Notes under the pieces: model-generated
Told to the model about the DNA's origin: nothing
The model's input: the letters and a program-made list of their open reading frames with translations, nothing else
Database searches by the model: none
Position numbers and translations under genes: made by a program
Assembly: GCA_006176705.1 (NCBI GenBank)
Contig: QRFJ01001916.1
Location: 248,001 to 312,000, forward strand
Source: Cocos nucifera
Lineage: Eukaryota > Streptophyta > Magnoliopsida > Arecales > Arecaceae
Direction: 5' to 3'
DNA length: 64,000 nt
In this document: in pieces, positions 34,880-46,239 of the stretch
Numbering within the stretch: position 1 is the stretch's first letter
Layout: the number at the start of each line of letters is the position of its first letter

Positions 34880-35961
34880 AAATTTTATGAGATTAGAAAA
34901 GAGTGAGGATTATATGATCCTTATTGTTAATTAATTTCAAGTTGATTTCATGATTGAGTAAATTAATTTATTTTTTGAATTTATAATTGATTGATGAAAG
35001 TTGAATTATACGGTTAAATGTGAAATTAATTGATTTTGATGTGAATTATTTATTGGCATGATTAAATGCATCATTTCATAGAAAGCCAAATTTCTAAAAT
35101 ATTCTTTGTGCTAGACTGGGCTAGCTACTAGAAATCTTAGTCGACTAACTATTAGCTGATTAACCCATAGACTTAGTCAATCCTCGACTGAGCCAACTCA
35201 TTAATAATTTGAGTTGTCTCAGACGTCAAGACCCAGTCTTTTAATAGATGCCCTAGACATTCACTTTGACTACTTCATTCTCACTATCTCTTAGCCGTTC
35301 CTTCCTAAAGCCTCTATTATGGGATTTAGCTTGGAAATGGCACCTATAAAGTGCATTGCTCAATGGTTGAAGTGCCAAAAGAACTCTAGAGAAAAATCAC
35401 TAAGCCCTAAGTTGATAGTTGTGGAACTAGAATCAAGCCATTCAAAAAATGCAACTTCGAAGCTTATTAAGAAAAAAGATCAATCAACTTCAACCCCTAC
35501 TCTCTTCATGTCCTCTCCAGAGGTATATTTGTGAAACCAATCTATTATTCTAGGAAGGAGAATAGACTTTAGATTTTTTGAGAAAGAAGGGATTGTGTTT
35601 TGCTAAAAATTTAGAAGGTTTGGTTAGGAGTTCTTTTGCCCCTTAAATGTAGCTATATAAAATTGCCTCCATGGAACTAGATGCTATCAACTCTAAAGAA
35701 AGTGGCAAGGAACTGCGTGTGTTTGCCTGGTCTCCTTTGACAACTACTTTGGATTCCTTTTGCTGATGAGTTGTCCGTTCCTATGTTTCCAAGAAAGGAT
35801 GCATTATTGCATGTTTTAGGAAGGATAGATGTTGACAACATCAAAGATTTATTTGTAAATTAGTTGTTCCTAGAAATGAGGCTGCTCCATAGCTTTGTAT
35901 ACAAACTCTTCATGCCTCGATTAGGTAGGTTAGACTCGTCACAAACAAGGACCTTCAATTT
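34880..35961 (+). pseudogene. Sirevirus spacer and broken N-terminal env-like ORF
   Basis: AT-rich spacer to about 35300, then a Ser/Lys-rich open piece (35319-35534, 71 codons) and frameshifted coding-like sequence to 35960 that leads into the next entry. This is the position of the N-terminal half of the Sirevirus env-like ORF. Recognition rests on position and composition. Confidence 0.45.
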
Positions 35962-36513
35962 ATGCACCACATCATATGTGAGTACCCACTAGACCTCTCC
36001 CCTTTCTTAGTACATCAAATTCAGGAAGCCATTACTAAGAATGGAGGAAATTTGCCATTCAGTATGGTTCTTACTTCAATTTTCATACTTACTAGTATTG
36101 ATCTAAAGAATGAGCCAAAAAGAGTGCTGCATCATTCAGACACATATAATGAGCACTTGCTGAAAAGAATGGGATATGAGAAAATAGAAGGGAAATGGAT
36201 AAGGAAAGGTTCTAAAGGAAAAATAAAGGCTAAAAAATTGGATGAAGAACAAGGACCAGATGAAGAACAAGCCACTCCTAAAGAACACCCTAGATCTACT
36301 CACAAATCAAGAGCATCTCCATCTCTTAATGGTCTTGAAGGGCACATGACAGCACTGTATCAACTAATGTCAGACTTAGACTTCAAAATAGCAAACTTAC
36401 TTCAATTGGTCAAGAACTTGGTTGACAGAGTTGCCAACATTGAAGTAGAAGGGAAGGTGATTTGGAAATTTCAAGAGCAAGCTATACCCACTATACCTCC
36501 ATTTCAAACTTAA
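35962..36513 (+). pseudogene. Sirevirus env-like ORF, C-terminal part (183 codons)
   Basis: It opens in a segment with LDLSPFLVHQIQEAITKNGG then a short hydrophobic stretch (FSMVLTSIFILTSI), then TYNEHLLKRMGYEKI-GKWIRKG, a basic linker, an acidic Glu/Asp/Gln tract and a coiled-coil-like helix near residues 125-165. The KRMGYEK...WIRKG pattern is common in the ORF after pol in plant Sireviruses, often called envelope-like; no envelope function is proven for these proteins. No signal peptide is visible because the N-terminus is lost. This is the longest open frame in the Sirevirus remnant. Confidence 0.55.
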
Positions 36514-36706
36514 ACTTTAGTCAGAGCACCATTATCCTCCAGACCATCCCCCACTAGAGCCACTAGGAGACCCTACCGCACCCAATGTCCATACCCTTAC
36601 CACTCTAGAAATGCAAGATGCCCTCCTATTGAGTTCATTAGCAGCTCATCTAAATCCCATAACACTGCCTTCCTCTAGAGCTTTGCATTTTGAAATATTT
36701 TGCAGT

Positions 36707-36708
<2 letters not shown>

Positions 36709-36738
<30 letters not shown>
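36709..36738. repeat. Poly(T), 30 bases
   Basis: Uninterrupted run of T between the env-like ORF and the purine tracts. Slippage-prone; no target duplication of an inserted poly(A) retrogene is visible. Confidence 0.95.
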
Positions 36739-36739
<1 letters not shown>

Positions 36740-36919
36740 TGTGCCTGATTCTATTATGCTTCATTCTATAAAGGGAAAACATTTATATTTATATAAAACT
36801 TTTTATAATGTTAAATACTATGCTCTACTTTTCTTCTAATGAATACATACTTTTTTGTCTCACGGATGTGATGATTGCATGCTTATGTAATGGATTAATT
36901 GTATAATTGCCCCTCTCTT

Positions 36920-37281
36920 TTTGATAATGACAAAAAGGGGGAGAAAAAAAGAAAATGCAAGGGAGATAAGAAGAAAAAGTAAGGAGGATAAAGAGAAAAA
37001 TACAAGCAAATTAAAACAAAAAGGGAGTAAATTAAATGAAAATAAGTGAAGGAAATGGTTTGCACAAATTGCATGACTTTTTAAAAGTTTATTTGAAAGT
37101 TTGCTCAATTATATGTGAAACAAGGAGTTTGTTTGAAAAGTTTAAATCATCTTAACAATCCTACCTTATCTACATTGGAAAGGGGGAACCTTATTGAATA
37201 TCTGATTTATATACAAGTTAAAAGTTTAAATTTTTAATGCTTAAAGGGTGGTGCTCAAAGATTTTATCATAATGGAGAGAT
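36920..37281 (+). promoter_or_regulatory. Sirevirus polypurine tracts
   Basis: gacaaaaagggggagaaaaaaagaaaat near 36927, a second gaaagggggaacc near 37178, and aatggagagat just before the LTR at 37282. Multiple PPT-like motifs upstream of the 3' LTR are a known Sirevirus feature. Confidence 0.75.
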
Positions 37282-38363
37282 TGTTAGTCCTAGAATTGAT
37301 TTTGATGATGTGAAAAATATTTAAGTATAAATTATAGTTTTTAATGATGGATTTGAGAATGATTGTAGGATTCTTCAATGTGCTCAAATTGGCTTACTCA
37401 AAAAGAAGTCCTCTTAAGATAATTCAAGCTCCCAAACTTAAGACCTTTAGTTAGAAGTAAAAAACTTAAAGATTTCGAAGGAATATTTAATCTAAAAGTA
37501 CCTCTTAACAAGCCCACACTTGTACAAATTAAGGTTAAGAAGGTAAGTCTAGCTTATAACACAATTGGTCAAGAGAAGCTATCTAAAACATCTTGTGGCA
37601 TGCTTGGCATGAAACTGAGTTGATCCAGCTTGAAGCTTAGCCGATCCAGTATCAATCTAAGGAAAAAATAGAAACTTTCAAAAATCAGAACAAGTCCCTT
37701 AGCCGGCCATATTTTTATCTTAGTCGATCAAGATAAAGTTTTAACTGACTCAAGTTTTTGAATAGCCGACCAAGTCTCAGACTTAGAATGAAGACATAAA
37801 GATAAAAATTCAAGGCATTCTCCTAAGCCGATCTTATGATCAACATAGCCTACCAAGTTTAAATCTTAGCCGACTCAAGAAGAAGGAGAGTCGACTGAGT
37901 CTTAGAGATAGAAAAGCATAGAAAGCAGTAGAAATTAGCAAATCTTCTGAGCCAATCCAAAAAATCAGCTAGCTAACCAAATATCCAAGTTATTCGACTG
38001 AGACAGGATCTGAGACGTTCCATTCTCAGGTAGACAGAACAAGATAGAATAATAGATTTTTGGCATCTACTACTGAGCTATCTTAGAGTTTCACTTAGCC
38101 AATCTGAAGTTGAAAGTTAATCAACTAAGAGCCTAGGTGAGCTGACTCACAAAATTCTGATAGAAAAAAAAAAAGGCTAGTTTTCCAAAATTTTCAAAAT
38201 GTGCCTAAAATCATTCCAATGGCTATTTTTAAGCTTCCAACAGCTAAAGCATTAAATGAAGATGTTTTTGAGATCATAAATATGAAGGATTCATAGAAGA
38301 AATCAAGTTTTTGAAGAAAACATTGAATGTTCAACAAATTTATTGAGCTATAGAATGAAAAAC
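37282..38363 (+). repeat. Sirevirus 3' LTR (end uncertain)
   Basis: Begins TGTTAGTCCTAGAATTGATTTTGATGATG. Contains many agccgactaag/cttagccgatc motifs (37600-38150). The end is set where a new LTR-like sequence begins (38365); no partner LTR is in the window, so it may be truncated. Confidence 0.65.
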
Positions 38364-38364
38364 T

Positions 38365-38795
38365 TGTAATAACCCAGTTTAAAAAAAAATTGAGGAAAGA
38401 CTCCATGAAGGAGTCTTCTTATCGAATGACTCCCGATCGAAGTTGGAAATCCTCCACCGGGGAGGAGTGGAACTCCTCCCCTCCAGCCCTATTTAAAGGG
38501 AAGGTGTCTTCTTTCTCCTTTCCATCGAGATCCAAAGCAAAAATCGGTAGGGATCACCGGAGTTTCTTCTTAGAACCCTTTACTATATCCATCAAGAATC
38601 TGAGGTGGAGAGCTCAAAGGAGCGCAAGGTAAGCATGCCCCTTCTTCTTTCCACTTTTCTCTTCCTTTCCATCATATCAGTGATCGCCGCCAGCTATTGG
38701 GTTCGTCAAATTTTCTAAGATTTTTCTTTCTCTATTTTTTCTTTGTTTGGTTTCTTATTTTTCTTAAAATTTTTCAGCATCGACGGTCATCATCG
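38365..38795 (+). repeat. Putative LTR of another element, first part
   Basis: Starts tgtaataacccagttt, resembling the tgtaacacccc start of many plant Gypsy LTRs. It has a TATA-like ctatttaaagg at 38489-38499, with GC-rich inverted repeats just upstream (gactcc-atgaa-ggagtc at 38399-38415 and ggaggagt-gga-actcctcc at 38461-38479). It is interrupted by Copia-B and resumes at 48513. No PBS or coding region is visible, so the class is a guess. Confidence 0.4.
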
Positions 38796-40326
38796 TGTTA
38801 GATGTGTGCCCTAGAAGCCAGATTGGCTAACACTTGTAATACACTTTTAAGGATAATTTTATAATTTTGACTATAAATTAATAAAAAAATTATTTTCTAT
38901 CATAGTGTGTATTTAAAGTGTATGTGATACATCCTTTAAGTTAATGATAATGATAATTCATATTTTTAAATAATTAAAAATTTAAGATATGAATTTTCAT
39001 AATTAACTCATAAACTGCTTCCGACCGTAGGATCATCATGAAGATGGTGATTGATCTAGAAGGTTGGTATACGATTACTTTTTTTGAGTAGATAAGTCTT
39101 GAGTCTATGGTGTGGAGATACCGGAGTGAGAGTATAGATACTCGTTAAAGAACGAGAGCACTGAGCGTGATCACCTCGAGCATTCATAAGAAAGTCTACC
39201 TTCTTATCGATGACTGGCTCGATGTTGCAGTAGTATGTCTGGATTCTTTGATTTGAGGTGCATCAACAATTCACCTTGAGGGTGTTGTAGTTTGACCACA
39301 CCATAACTCGATCTCCTAGCCATTCGAAATCCCGAGGTGTATGTTGGCTATAGTACATTCATTGTAGGAATTGAATTACACCAATAAGAGATCTATCTAC
39401 CTCTGTAGATGAAGAATAGCCCAATGATGATCATAAGAATCGAGTCCATAAGCCCATGGCCATGGCAGAGTGAAGATGATCGAAAGAGTTTCTATAAAAG
39501 GTTTCACATAGGACTCGAATCGAATGATTAATTCATATGACAGATATTGGGTTTGACGAGTTCATCTTAACCCTAATCCTATCGGAACTTAAGATAGAAG
39601 AACTCAATCACACAGGTAGCTGCACCGAGAGGTTCACTTTCAATTTTGATGGGTTGCAAATCATATACTACTAGGTGTCACTGGTAGATTTTGAGAGCAA
39701 TTAGCATGATTTTGATGATCGATCATTCTAATTGTATGAATAAAAAAAGTTCTGATCCATCAAAAGATATTTTGATATTATCGATGATGGAGATTATGAC
39801 ATATCTCATTACTATACGAAACTAAACCTAACTAGATCACACAAATAAGGGTTTGGGTATGGATGTCATTAGTTAAGCTAACCTAATTTGATTGATTTGG
39901 ATTAGATCCAATCAGGTTCAAGGTAATCGTGCTAGAAAATGATTGAGCCCGACTTTCTCTTTCTGTAATCGAGTTGAATTTAATTTTTCTATAATTTTTC
40001 TAGATCTAACTTTTGGAGGAGAGATTCATGAGGAGAAGATATTTAGATCTTGCCTTAGTAGATATCGGTAGAGGCCAGATGCATGCGTGGCTCCTTCCAG
40101 AATCTCAGGAATCAATAGGATCATCGCGGGATAATTAGATTACCAAATCAGGTACTTAAAATTAAATCTAATTTAATTTAATTTTTAATTTTTAATATTA
40201 TATCTCTATGATCAAATCTAAGAAGTCTCAGATTTGATTAGGATCTTAAATTTTTTTTTTTAAATATTTCTTTAGATTCAATCAAATCTGAACGATCCTG
40301 TACTGGGAAAATAGGTTTTTCCTTCA
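38796..40326 (+). repeat. Copia-B 5' LTR with internal deletion
   Basis: Starts tgttagatgtgtgccctag, ends ccttca. Compared with the 3' LTR and the Copia-D LTR it lacks about 720 bp, with the join near 39980-40010, plus a small loss near 39967. Confidence 0.92.
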
Positions 40327-40328
40327 AC

Positions 40329-40341
40329 TGATATCAGAGCC
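40329..40341 (+). promoter_or_regulatory. Copia-B primer binding site
   Basis: tgatatcagagcc, one mismatch (third base A for G) to the initiator-Met tRNA site. Copia-D has the same mismatch. Confidence 0.9.
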
Positions 40342-42254
40342 AGTTGCAGTTCTTTAGATCTATTTTAGATCTAATTTTATTTTTATTTTTTATTTGGTAT
40401 TAAAAAGTTTTAGATATCATATCAGATGTGATTAGATTTGAAATTAAAAAATTAAAATTAAATTATTTAGATCTAATATGTATGAGATGCATGACTAGAC
40501 TGGGAATAGAATAGTTCTATGTGTAGTCTAGTATAATCATGTTATTAATTTAATTAAATATGATTTTAGATCTATTTAATTTTTATTTTTTTGATATTAT
40601 AATTATTATAATCAGATCTAAAAAATAAAAAATAAAATTTTTAATTTTTGATTTATTCATATGTGATATGAAAAGATGCATGTTTAGACTAGTTGTAGAA
40701 TAGTTCTACAAATTATCTAGAATAGTTTTATTTTGATATGATCAAATTTAAATCTTTTTTTAGATATTATATATGATATTTTAGATCTAAAAAATATACA
40801 TGTTTAGTTTAGTGATGATACATGAGATGTATGTAAAATATTTATTAGTTAGATCATTAATTATATATGTGATATATCATCTAGATCTAGCTAGTTTTAT
40901 AGTTTTAATTATATTTTTAATTAAGGCATTTTTCTTGGCCATCCGCTCATAAGAACAAAGTAGGATTTAAAGGTCCTCTCCTTCCATTCGATGAGGTGTT
41001 CTTATGACATGTAGGGGTGCTGTGCATTCATTCTTAATCAAAAATCAGAACTTATTTTCTGTAAAACCCTAGATCCTAAAATCCAAGGATTTTGATATAT
41101 ATTTTTTGTTTATGAACCTAAACTTAATTAAGAATTAAGATTATGAAACTAATTAGATCTAAAATTGAGAATTTTCAGATCCAAGATATTTTTATAAAAT
41201 TGGGTTTGGGCTAGGGTAGCTCAATTAGGTCTAGCGGTTGATTAAACCGAATCAAGAGTTGGTTAGATGAGATCAAGAGTGTTTAGAATTAACCAGCCTA
41301 ATAGTTGTAAGTCTGGGTCAAGGTCGACTCACAGCCACATATGATCGATCCAATTAAGGTCTAATTTAGCTCCATGGTTCGAGCCTGAATTATACGCTAA
41401 CCCGATTAGTTTTGGTGCGACAATTTGGTGTCTAAGGTAAGTTTGGTAGATACAATTGATTAATTTTTAATTAGGAGCTACTCGACCTGAATGCATTCTT
41501 ATCGAGTTAATGGCATATCCCTTCCATCGGTCTCACTTACCTGGCCATTTATGTCAACCCAGTTCTAATTTAAGGTGGCTAATAAGTTCGAGCTAACCCA
41601 TGCCACTAGGCTTAGTCATAACCATTGTTATGACTGAGTCAAGTCTAATGAGACCTAAATTGAATTCTTTCTAAGAAAAGATTAAGTCAATGAGGTCTTC
41701 CACCATTGTAGACGTGTGGGCCCTTTCTAAGGTTGATTGTTCTCGGACTGGATACAGTGGCTCAGTTGCACTCAGAAGATGCAACCATGTCTATTAGGCA
41801 TTGGATGCTACAAATGGGCTGGAGGATGAGTTGGGACTCAATTTTTCAGATACGGATGAGAGATCCAATTAGGAAATCCAATCTATGCAAATGGTGGGTC
41901 TGACTTAACTAAGGAGTGGATCAATATTTTGGATACGGATGAGATTCATGAATTAGAGACCAAAGTTTGGGTGCACCATGATTAGAGAATCATTGAACAA
42001 GAGTTGTTCACTCATTGGCTAACCCATCACCAATAACTGTTAGGTGAGGATGATGAACTAGTTGGTGAGAACCGCACCACCCACTAGAAATTCATTAATC
42101 ACATGGAGATTTTTGCATCTCTGCCCAGGGAGTGTAGGGATTCGAAAAAATAGTGGAGAGCCTAATTTATTTAAAAAAATAAAATTTTTAAATAAATTGG
42201 ATCAAGTCTAATTATAAAGTATCTAACTAAAAATCTTTGACTCTCTAAACAAAA
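40342..42254. other. Copia-B 5' leader, noncoding
   Basis: About 1.9 kb, colinear with Copia-D 61141-63020 (for example ccatccgctcataagaac near 40940 and ccatccgatcataagaac near 61734). AT-rich first half, no gene seen. Confidence 0.8.
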
Positions 42255-43110
42255 ATGTCTGCGTCCAACCCACTAGCACGTATCCTGGAACACACATAGA
42301 CTGATCGGACCCTAATTATAAAGATTGGCTCAGGAACTACAAAATTATTTTGGGATTCCAAGAAGTTAACCTCATGTGTTGGACCAGGACCCTCCCACCT
42401 TTACCAGCCCGTCCATCCGCTGAACAGAGAGCATCTCTGGAAAGAATGGATAGACGAAGATAATAAGGCCAGATATTACATGTTGGGCTCGATGTCTGAT
42501 GAGCTCCAGCGCCAACATGAAGATATCGGGACTGCTCGCCAAATGTTGGCTCACCTGCAGGAGATGTTTGGTGAACAGAGTCGTGCAGCCAAGTATCAAG
42601 TCACGAAATGACTTTTTAAGGCTAAGATGCATGATGGGCAGTCAGTCCAAGATCACTGTCTGATGATGATCAAGGACATGGAAGAGCTTGAGAAGCTCGG
42701 TGTGAAGTTAGACTTGGATTTGCAGAATGATATTATTCTGCAATCCTTGACTGATGCATATGGGCAATTCATCATGAATTACCACATGCATAAACTTCAA
42801 GAATTCCTTGGCCGTAGAATTAATGAATATGCTGGTTACCGCTGAGCTTTCTATGAAAGGTTCTAAAGGCTCAGTTCTTGCTATGGAATGGACTTCTTCC
42901 AAAAGAAAGTCTTATGGAAAAGAAAAAGAAGTCTGTGAAAAAGCAGAAGGTGGAAGGAGCAAAGAAGAAGAAGGCAGAGCCGAAGAAGAAGGTCGATGTC
43001 AAAAAAAAGTATTTTCATTGCAACAGCGACGGCCATTGGAAGCGAAACTGCCCCTTATACCTGGCCACCCTGAAGAACAAGAAGGAAGGTCCTTCTGGAG
43101 GTATGCTCGT
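42255..43110 (+). pseudogene. Copia-B gag
   Basis: Starts at 42255 with MSASNPLARILEHT, the same start as in Copia-D (63021). Capsid blocks include YYMLGSMSDELQRQHEDI, QSVQDHCLMMIKDMEELEKL and NDIILQSLTDAYGQFIMNYH. A Lys-rich stretch precedes the knuckle at 43010-43051, which reads YFHCNSDGHWKRNC: the first Cys of CCHC is Tyr. Stops at 42297-42299 and 42609-42611 and a frameshift near 42838 inactivate it. Confidence 0.9.
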
Positions 43111-43690
43111 TATTGAGTCTAACCTTACGGTTTCTTCTGCATCCAGTTGGGTGCTTGACTCTGGTTCTAGTGCTCATCTGTGCACTTCTATGCAGGGTCT
43201 TGAGGATAGCAGGAGGCTGAGGGATGGAGACATGATCCTACGCATCGGTAATGGAGCAAGAGTTGCTGCAGTAGCCGTGGGAACATACCCTCTTCGATTA
43301 CCATCTGGTTTAGACTTAGTTTTGAAAGACTGTTATTATGTGCCTGCAGCTAGCAGGAATTTGATTTCTGTTTCATGCTTAGCACAAGAAGGCTATGTGA
43401 TTACCTTCTTTAAGGACCATTGTAACATTCTTTATGAAAGAAATAAAATTGCAAATGGTTTCCTTATTAATGGTCTTTATCAGCTACATATTGATGTACC
43501 TATTTTAACTATCGAGCAAAACGTGAATGCCAAACAAAATGACCTAGGGATAGTCCAAACGATAGATATCTATGGCACCTGAGATTAGGTCATATAGCAG
43601 AAGATAGGATCAACAAATTGGAGAAAAATGGGCTATTGAGTCCATTGACTTTCCGAGTCATATCCAACTTGTGAATCTTGTCTTCAAGGC
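43111..43690 (+). pseudogene. Copia-B protease and pre-integrase region
   Basis: Open from within gag through 43580. The active site is kept as WVLDSGSSAHLC (Asp-Ser-Gly), followed by KDCYYVPAASRNLISVSCLA, the usual end of Copia retropepsin. The pre-integrase zinc region (LRLGHIAEDRI... CESCLQGKM) lies across frameshifts near 43582 and 43645. Confidence 0.88.
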
Positions 43691-44430
43691 AAAATGACTA
43701 AACTCCCTTTTGTTGGACATGGGGAAAGGGCCACAGATCTCCTTGCCCTAGTACATACTGATGTGTGCGGCCCATTTGATGTGCCGGCTAGAGGCAATTT
43801 TGTCTACTTCATTACCTTTATCGATGATCTGTCTAGGTATGGGTATGTGTATCTTATGAGACACAAGTCTGAAGCTTTTGAAAAGTTCAAAGAATTCAGA
43901 CATGAAGTAGAAAAATAAACTGAAAAACCCATTAAGGTTCTTCGATCAGATCGAGGAGGTGAATACCTTAGCCGGGAAATTCCTAGACTATCTTAAGGAA
44001 AATGGCATAGTCTCTCAATGGACTCCACCAGGAACACCTCAACTCAACGGGATTTCAGAATGGAGAAATCGGACTCTATTGGATATGGTTCGATCCATGA
44101 TGAGCTTCACAGACCTCCCTGATTTTCTTTGGGGACATAGTCATTGTTAACTTCAATTTATCTACTGAATAGGGTTCCCTCTAAAACCATTCCTACCACA
44201 CCGTATGAGATATGGCACGGTAAGAAACCAAGTCTGAGTCATCTCAGAATTTGGGGTTGTCCGGCTCATGTCAAAAGACAACAAGCGGACAAGTTAGAGT
44301 TTAGGTCCTTTAGAGCTCGATTCATAGGATATCCTAAAGAGTCATTAGGATACTATTTCTACATTCCAGAAGACCACAATGTGATTGTGAGTCGACATGC
44401 CATCTTTCTTGAAAAATAGTTTATTCAAGA
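43691..44430 (+). pseudogene. Copia-B integrase
   Basis: Core blocks with all three acidic residues recognisable: first Asp in VHTDVCGPFDVP, second in LRSDRGGEY, Glu in PQLNGISEWRNRTLLDMV. Then follows the Copia C-terminal motif PYEIWHGKKPSLSHLRIWGC. Breaks: TAA at 43916-43918, frame changes near 43955 and 44148, TAG at about 44417. Integrase inserts the cDNA. Confidence 0.92.
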
Positions 44431-45330
44431 TAGCGGCATTGGAAAGCAGATTAAGCTTGATGAGAAAGTCTCACAAGTAGCAACGAGCTAAGGACCAATT
44501 GGAACCAAATCAGGTTGAGCCAATAAGAACACTACCTCCTCCACCTCGTAGATCGGAAAGAGATTTTTCCGTCCCCCTGAAAGATACTTAGGTATTATTT
44601 CAGAGGAAGTAGAGAAAATGTTCCTCGTAGGTAATGGTGCTCATGGTGATGATCCCAAAACCTACAACGAGGCGATATCAGATATCGACTCCGAGAAATG
44701 GCTAGAGGCAATGCAGTCAGAAATTGACTCGATGCACTCGAACCAAGTCTGGACCTTGGTAGATCCACCAGAAGGTATAGTACCTATTGGGTGTAAATGG
44801 ATCTTCAAGAGAAAGATTGGTGCAGATGGGAATGTGGAGACATTCAAGGCTAGACTAGTGGCAAAAGGTTATAGTCAATGCGAAGGCATTGACTATCAGG
44901 ATACCTTTTCCCAGTGGCTATGCTAAAATCCATCCGCACATTGCTTGCCTGTTGCAGCCTATTTCGATTATGAAATATGGCAAATGGACGTGAAAATGGC
45001 ATTCTTAAATGGATATCTTGAGGAAGATATCTATATGGAACAGCCGCTAGGTTTCACATCCAGTGATACTGATCACAAGGTTTGCAAGCTGCAAAGGTCC
45101 ATATATGGACTTAAGCAAGCATCTCGGAGCTGGAACACTCGTTTCAATGATGTGATCAAAATCAGTTTGGTTTCATCAAAAATGAAGAGGAACCATGTGT
45201 TTTCAAAAAGGTCAGTGGGAGCGCTGTTGTCTTCCTCGTATTGTACGTGGATGACATCCTCCTTATTGGGAATGATATTCCCATGTTGACCATCAGTCAA
45301 AATATGGTTGTCCAAGGAATTCTCCATGAA
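44431..45330 (+). pseudogene. Copia-B reverse transcriptase
   Basis: WLEAMQSEIDSMHSNQVWTL, IGCKWIFKRKIGADG, ARLVAKGYSQCEGIDYQDTF, WQMDVKMAFLNGYLEEDIYM and KLQRSIYGLKQASRSW give the Copia RT blocks. The catalytic YVDD is intact at 45244-45255 but in a different frame from the preceding block because of a shift near 45165. Another break lies at about 44925. Confidence 0.92.
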
Positions 45331-46211
45331 AGACCTAGGTGAAGCATCCTTTATTCTAGGAATTAAGGTCTATAGGGATAGACCGAATAGGATGCTAGGA
45401 CTTTCACAGAAGATGTACATAGAGGAAGTACTAAAGAGGTTTAGTATGGAAAACTCTAAGAGGGGATTAATACCCTTCAGACATGGTATTCATCTTTCCA
45501 AGAAGATGTGCCCTAGCACACCTGAGGAAATAGAACGCATGAGCAAGATCCCTTATGCTTCTGCAATAGGGAGCCTCATGTATGCCATGCTATGTACACG
45601 ACCTGATATAGCCCATGCTGTGAGTGTCACAAGCAGATATCAGTCAAATCCAGGTGAAGAACACTGGACTTCTGTGAAATGTATCCTTAAGTACTTGAGA
45701 AGAACTAAGGATATGATGTTGGTCTTTGGTAATGGAGAACTCCAAGTCCAGGGATACACAGACTCGGATTTCATGTCCTGATATAGATGATCGAAAGTCG
45801 ACATCTGGGAGTCTGTTTGTGTGCAATGGTGGTGCTGTCAGCTGGAAGAGTTTCAAGCAAACTGTGATAGCAGATTCCACCATGGAAGCAGAATATATCG
45901 CTGCATCAGAGGCTGCGAAGGAAGCATTCTGGTATAAGAAGTTTGCTGCAGAAATAAGAGTAATGCCATCAGATGCCATTCCTCTATACTGCGACAACAA
46001 TGGCGCCATAGCCCTTGCTAAGGAGCCGAGGTCTCACCAAAAATCCAAGCACATTGAGCGGCGATACCACCTCATCCGCGATTACCTCGAGAAGGTTACG
46101 TCGAGGTCAAGAGAGTCAACTCCGCAGATAATGTGGCAGACCCACTTACAAAGCCGTTGGGCCAGCAGAAGATCGAAGCCCACCTTGAGAAGATGGGACT
46201 TAGACTTGTAG
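45308..46211 (+). pseudogene. Copia-B RNase H
   Basis: FSMKDLGEASFILGIKVYRD, YASAIGSLMYAMLCTRPDIA, VTSRYQSNPGEEHW, ILKYLRRTKDMMLVFG, DIDDRKSTSGSLFVCNGGAV, STMEAEYIAASEAAKEAF and SKHIERRYHLIRDYLEK. One frameshift near 45775, and another near 46095 that alters the C-terminus before the stop at 46209-46211. The PPT follows 18 bases later. Confidence 0.92.
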
Positions 46212-46228
46212 CCAATTGGCTTTAGGAC

Positions 46229-46239
46229 AAGTGGGAGAT
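46229..46239 (+). promoter_or_regulatory. Copia-B polypurine tract
   Basis: aagtgggagat directly before the 3' LTR. Confidence 0.95.

Larger units (their letters stand above)
34186..38363 (+). mobile_element. Sirevirus-type Copia element, 3' part
   Basis: Immediately outside the CACTA terminus the plus strand reads NIKGISTPMSLN, the RT-RNase H junction of a Copia element, so the CACTA lies in its pol gene. Then follow RNase H, an env-like ORF, purine tracts of the gacaaaaagggggag type and an LTR starting TGTTAGTCCTAGAATTGATTTTGATGATG. The Copia RNase H, extra ORF after pol and repeated PPT-like motifs are marks of the Sirevirus genus. The 5' part should lie left of the window. Confidence 0.82.

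Noticed and set aside
36709..36738. Poly(T) as the tail of an antisense retrogene or SINE
   Set aside because: No target duplication or SINE promoter boxes next to it; it sits in the normal place between the Sirevirus ORF and PPT.
38390..38632. 80-codon open frame that looked like a possible host first exon with a TATA-like box upstream
   Set aside because: No intron, partner exon or known motif; the sequence sits in a putative LTR that begins tgtaataaccc. Kept only as LTR.
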